Assembly (NCBI GenBank): GCA_023480605.1
Contig: JAMCWS010000346.1
Span: 1 to 6,212, forward strand
Reading direction: 5' to 3'
DNA from: a bacterium
GTDB lineage: Bacteria > Sumerlaeota > Sumerlaeia > MVZB01
DNA length: 6,212 bases
Part shown: one piece after another, positions 4,170 to 6,212 of the stretch
Layout: every line of letters begins with the position of its first letter
How positions within the stretch are numbered: position 1 is the first letter of the stretch
Made by a program: the position numbers and the translations under genes
Notes under the pieces: generated by a model
Databases searched by the model: none
The model's input: only the letters and a program-made list of their open reading frames with translations
Told to the model about the DNA's origin: nothing

Positions 4170-6212
4170 ACTCTTCGGCCTCCAGCCTCCAGCCTCCAGC
4201 CTCCCCCGGCGCGCCGCCGGTCTTGTCCGTCCGCCGCCTGTCGCGGCGATTCGGGCATTTGCAGGCCGTGCAGGACGTGAGTTTCGAGGTCGGGCGGGGC
4301 GAGATCTTCGGCCTGCTGGGGCCCAACGGCAGCGGCAAGTCGACCATCATCCGGATGCTGTGCGGCGTGCTCGACCCATCGGGCGGGGCGGCGACCGTCC
4401 TGGGCCACGACGTGGCGCGCGAGGCCGAAATCATCAAGCGCCGCATCGGTTACATGTCGCAGAAGTTCAGCCTCTACGCCGACCTGAGCGTGCGCGAAAA
4501 CCTCGATTTTTACGGGCGCATCTACGGCCTGCGCGGCGAGCGCCTCCCCCGCCGCATCCGCGAGGTGTGCGACCTGACGGCGCTCGGCGACCGGATCGAC
4601 CAGACCGCCGGCACACTCTCGGGCGGCTGGAAACAGCGCCTGGCCCTGGCCTGCGCCCTCATCCACGAACCCGAACTGATCTTCCTCGACGAGCCGACCG
4701 CCGGCATCGACCCCGTGGCCCGGCGCGACCTGTGGGACCTGCTTTTCACCCTCGCGGGCCGCGGCGTCACCTTGCTGGTCACGACCCATTACATGGACGA
4801 GGCCGAGCGCTGCTCGCTGATCGGCTACATCTACTTCGCGCGCCTCATCGCCTTCGGCAAGCCCGATCAACTCAAGACTCTGCCCGACGTCACGCCGCCG
4901 GGCACGCGGCGCTGGGAACTGGAGGCGCCCGACCCGGCGGCGCTGCTCGCGCCCCTGCGCGCCGGCGCCGGCATCCACGACGCCACGCTTTTCGGCCAGC
5001 GCATCCCTCTGCTGGCCGCCGCCGAACTGACGGTGGGAAATTTGCGCGAGCGGATCGGGGCGGCAACCCCCGCCGGCGCCGCCGGCGCGCCCCTTGACCT
5101 GCGACCCGTCGCGCCCTCGCTCGAAGACGTCTTCGTGACCCTCAGCCGCGCCGCCGAGAAGGCGCGAGGGGATGAATTAAATACTACCAATGAAAAATTA
5201 CAAATGTCCAACGGGGGAGGAGGCCGGAGCGGGCCGCCGCCGGAGCCGCCAACCGATGAGTCACAAGCTCGGAACGAACCGCCGACGAAGGAGTCTGAGC
5301 CACCGGAATCGCCACCGGCCGGACCGCTGGAGCCGCCTCCGCCGGTTGGGTCGCCCCCGCCTTCGCCCGACCGCCCGGGCGGGATGGGGCGGCCGACCTA
5401 TGGCCTGCTGGCGATCCTGATCAAGGAGTTCTCGCACATCCGGCGCGAACGGTCGACGCTCTTCTTCATGTTCGTCATCCCCGTCCTGCAGACGATCATT
5501 TTCGGCTATGCCATCCGCCTGGAGATCGAGGACATCCCGACGGTCGTCTTCGACCTGGACGGCCGGCGCCCGGCGCGCGACCTGGCCGCTTCGCTGGCCA
5601 ACACCGGCGCCTTCATGATCGTTGGCCGCGTCAACGACAACGAATCGTTTCGCCGAGCGCTCACCTCCGGTCTGGCCAAGGTCGGCGTGCTCATCCCGCC
5701 CGATTACACCGACCGCCTGCTGCGCGGCCGGCCCGCGCCGGTGCAGGTCCTCATCGACGGCAGCGACTCGCAGACCGCCACGGCGGCCCTCAATACCGCC
5801 AGCCTGCTGGGCATTACGCAGTCCAACCTGATGGCCGTGGGTCTGTTCAACCAACTCGGCCGGGCGCCCGCGCGCGACGAATTCGGCCGGCCCGCGCTGC
5901 CCATCGACGTGCGCCCGCGCCTGCTTTACAACCCGAACCTCGAAAGCGCGTGGTTTTTCGTGCCCGGCCTCGTGGGCATCATCCTGCAACTGGTCACGCT
6001 GTTCCTCACGTCGTTCGCCATCGTGCGCGAGCGGGAACTGGGCACGCTCGAACAGCTTTTCGTCACGCCGGTGGGACGGGCCGGCCTGCTGCTGGGCAAG
6101 CTCGTTCCCTACGCCATCGTCGGCTTCGTCGAGACGTGCATGGTGCTGGCGGTGATGGTTTATATTTTCGGAGTGCCCAGCAGCGGTTCGCTCGCGCTGC
6201 GGCTGACGCTGG
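4166..6212 (+). CDS. ABC-2 type exporter: ATPase and permease fused in one chain (incomplete at 3' end)
   Basis: One reading frame runs without a stop from ATG 4166 to the window edge (682 codons). The first part is an ABC ATPase: Walker A GPNGSGKST (residues 52-60), Q-loop YMSQ (96-99), signature LSGGWKQR (151-158), Walker B LIFLDEP (171-177), D-loop GID (180-182) and H-loop histidine 208. It ends with SLEDVFV (318-324), the usual ending of YbhF/drug-exporter ATPases. A Pro/Glu/Gly-rich linker follows (about 330-406). An ABC-2 permease then begins at GLLAILIKEF, with membrane segment 1 at about 432-450 and a large extracytoplasmic domain at about 452-590. Segment 2 is at about 598-618, the conserved ERELGTLEQLF is at 622-632, and segment 3 is at about 648-672. 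Later segments lie beyond the window. The family exports drugs, lipids or polymers; the substrate is not readable. Such proteins usually come as separate chains. The ATG overlaps the methyltransferase stop, and the first 18 residues are repeat-derived, so TTG at 4223 is an alternative start. Confidence 0.9.
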   Translation, partial: MNSSASSLQPPASPGAPPVLSVRRLSRRFGHLQAVQDVSFEVGRGEIFGLLGPNGSGKSTIIRMLCGVLDPSGGAATVLGHDVAREAEIIKRRIGYMSQKFSLYADLSVRENLDFYGRIYGLRGERLPRRIREVCDLTALGDRIDQTAGTLSGGWKQRLALACALIHEPELIFLDEPTAGIDPVARRDLWDLLFTLAGRGVTLLVTTHYMDEAERCSLIGYIYFARLIAFGKPDQLKTLPDVTPPGTRRWELEAPDPAALLAPLRAGAGIHDATLFGQRIPLLAAAELTVGNLRERIGAATPAGAAGAPLDLRPVAPSLEDVFVTLSRAAEKARGDELNTTNEKLQMSNGGGGRSGPPPEPPTDESQARNEPPTKESEPPESPPAGPLEPPPPVGSPPPSPDRPGGMGRPTYGLLAILIKEFSHIRRERSTLFFMFVIPVLQTIIFGYAIRLEIEDIPTVVFDLDGRRPARDLAASLANTGAFMIVGRVNDNESFRRALTSGLAKVGVLIPPDYTDRLLRGRPAPVQVLIDGSDSQTATAALNTASLLGITQSNLMAVGLFNQLGRAPARDEFGRPALPIDVRPRLLYNPNLESAWFFVPGLVGIILQLVTLFLTSFAIVRERELGTLEQLFVTPVGRAGLLLGKLVPYAIVGFVETCMVLAVMVYIFGVPSSGSLALRLTL
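4178..4204 (+). repeat. Heptamer tandem repeat (GCCTCCA), 3.9 copies, at the start of the transporter gene
   Basis: Three perfect copies of GCCTCCA plus GCCTCC fill 27 bases, covering transporter codons 5 to 13 if the ATG at 4166 is used. The unit is not a multiple of three, so gain or loss of one copy would shift the frame shortly after initiation. It encodes a Ser/Pro/Ala-rich leader that is not part of the ABC fold. Confidence 0.9.
5171..5383 (+). other. Linker-coding segment: AT-rich patch followed by proline-rich low complexity
   Basis: This segment joins the ATPase to the permease in frame. Bases 5171-5210 have 10 G/C in 40 (25 percent, hand count) in a gene otherwise near 70 percent, and encode polar residues such as ELNTTNEKLQMSN (337-349). 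The rest encodes a Gly stretch and then many PP, PE and SPP units with acidic residues, to about residue 406. No helix-forming or domain-like pattern is seen, so it is probably disordered and cytoplasmic. In-frame ATG codons at 5204 and 5384 could in principle start a separate permease, but neither has a good ribosome binding site and no stop separates the two halves. Confidence 0.75.

Noticed and set aside
4049..4978. Minus-strand 309-residue frame and plus-strand 315-residue frame (4150-5097) over the ATPase
   Set aside because: Both are shadows in GC-rich DNA. The real frame starts at 4166 and shows every ABC ATPase motif in order, while these translations are Arg- or Ala/Gly-rich with no motif.
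5261..5989. Minus-strand 242-residue frame over the permease
   Set aside because: The plus-strand frame here has ABC-2 membrane segments and the ERELGTLEQLF motif. The minus translation is low in hydrophobic structure and has no domain.

Overview
The window is a GC-rich bacterial fragment, most likely environmental. The sulfatase, the high GC of the flanking genes and the mosaic layout would fit a Planctomycetes/Verrucomicrobia-type or similar uncultured lineage. That assignment is only an inference, because no marker gene is present. All supported genes lie on the + strand.

Left part (1-1170): a short open tail of coding sequence in frame 3 ends at 98. It is followed by the C-terminal two-thirds of a type I sulfatase (139-1170) with no proper start. 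Coding signal passes from frame 3 to frame 1 between about 73 and 98, so the sulfatase is either broken by a frameshift or truncated against the end of another gene. The sulfatase ends in a basic Ala/Arg/Lys tail.

Spacer (1171-1609): about 440 bases with no convincing gene. It holds a hairpin just after the sulfatase stop, several small repeats, and a strong ribosome binding site at its right end.

Middle part (1610-4169): four small enzymes alternate in the order GNAT acetyltransferase, SAM methyltransferase, GNAT acetyltransferase, SAM methyltransferase. They have lower GC and more mixed codon use than the flanks. The two GNATs differ from each other, as do the two methyltransferases, so this is not a recent tandem duplication. 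It looks like an acquired accessory block of small-molecule or protein modifying enzymes. Gaps shorten from 45 to 60 to 13 bases, and then the last methyltransferase overlaps the next gene by 4 bases.

Right part (4166-6212, open at the window end): one uninterrupted reading frame encodes an ABC-2 type exporter ATPase (all nucleotide-binding motifs present). It continues through a proline-rich, probably disordered linker into an ABC-2 type permease with its first three membrane segments visible. This single-chain ATPase-permease is the most interesting object here. Its start carries a 7-base tandem repeat whose slippage would shift the frame, and its linker begins with a sharply AT-rich 40-base patch.

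The second GNAT, the second methyltransferase and the transporter are spaced like one transcription unit. A shared job such as modifying and exporting a small molecule is possible, but nothing in the sequence proves it.
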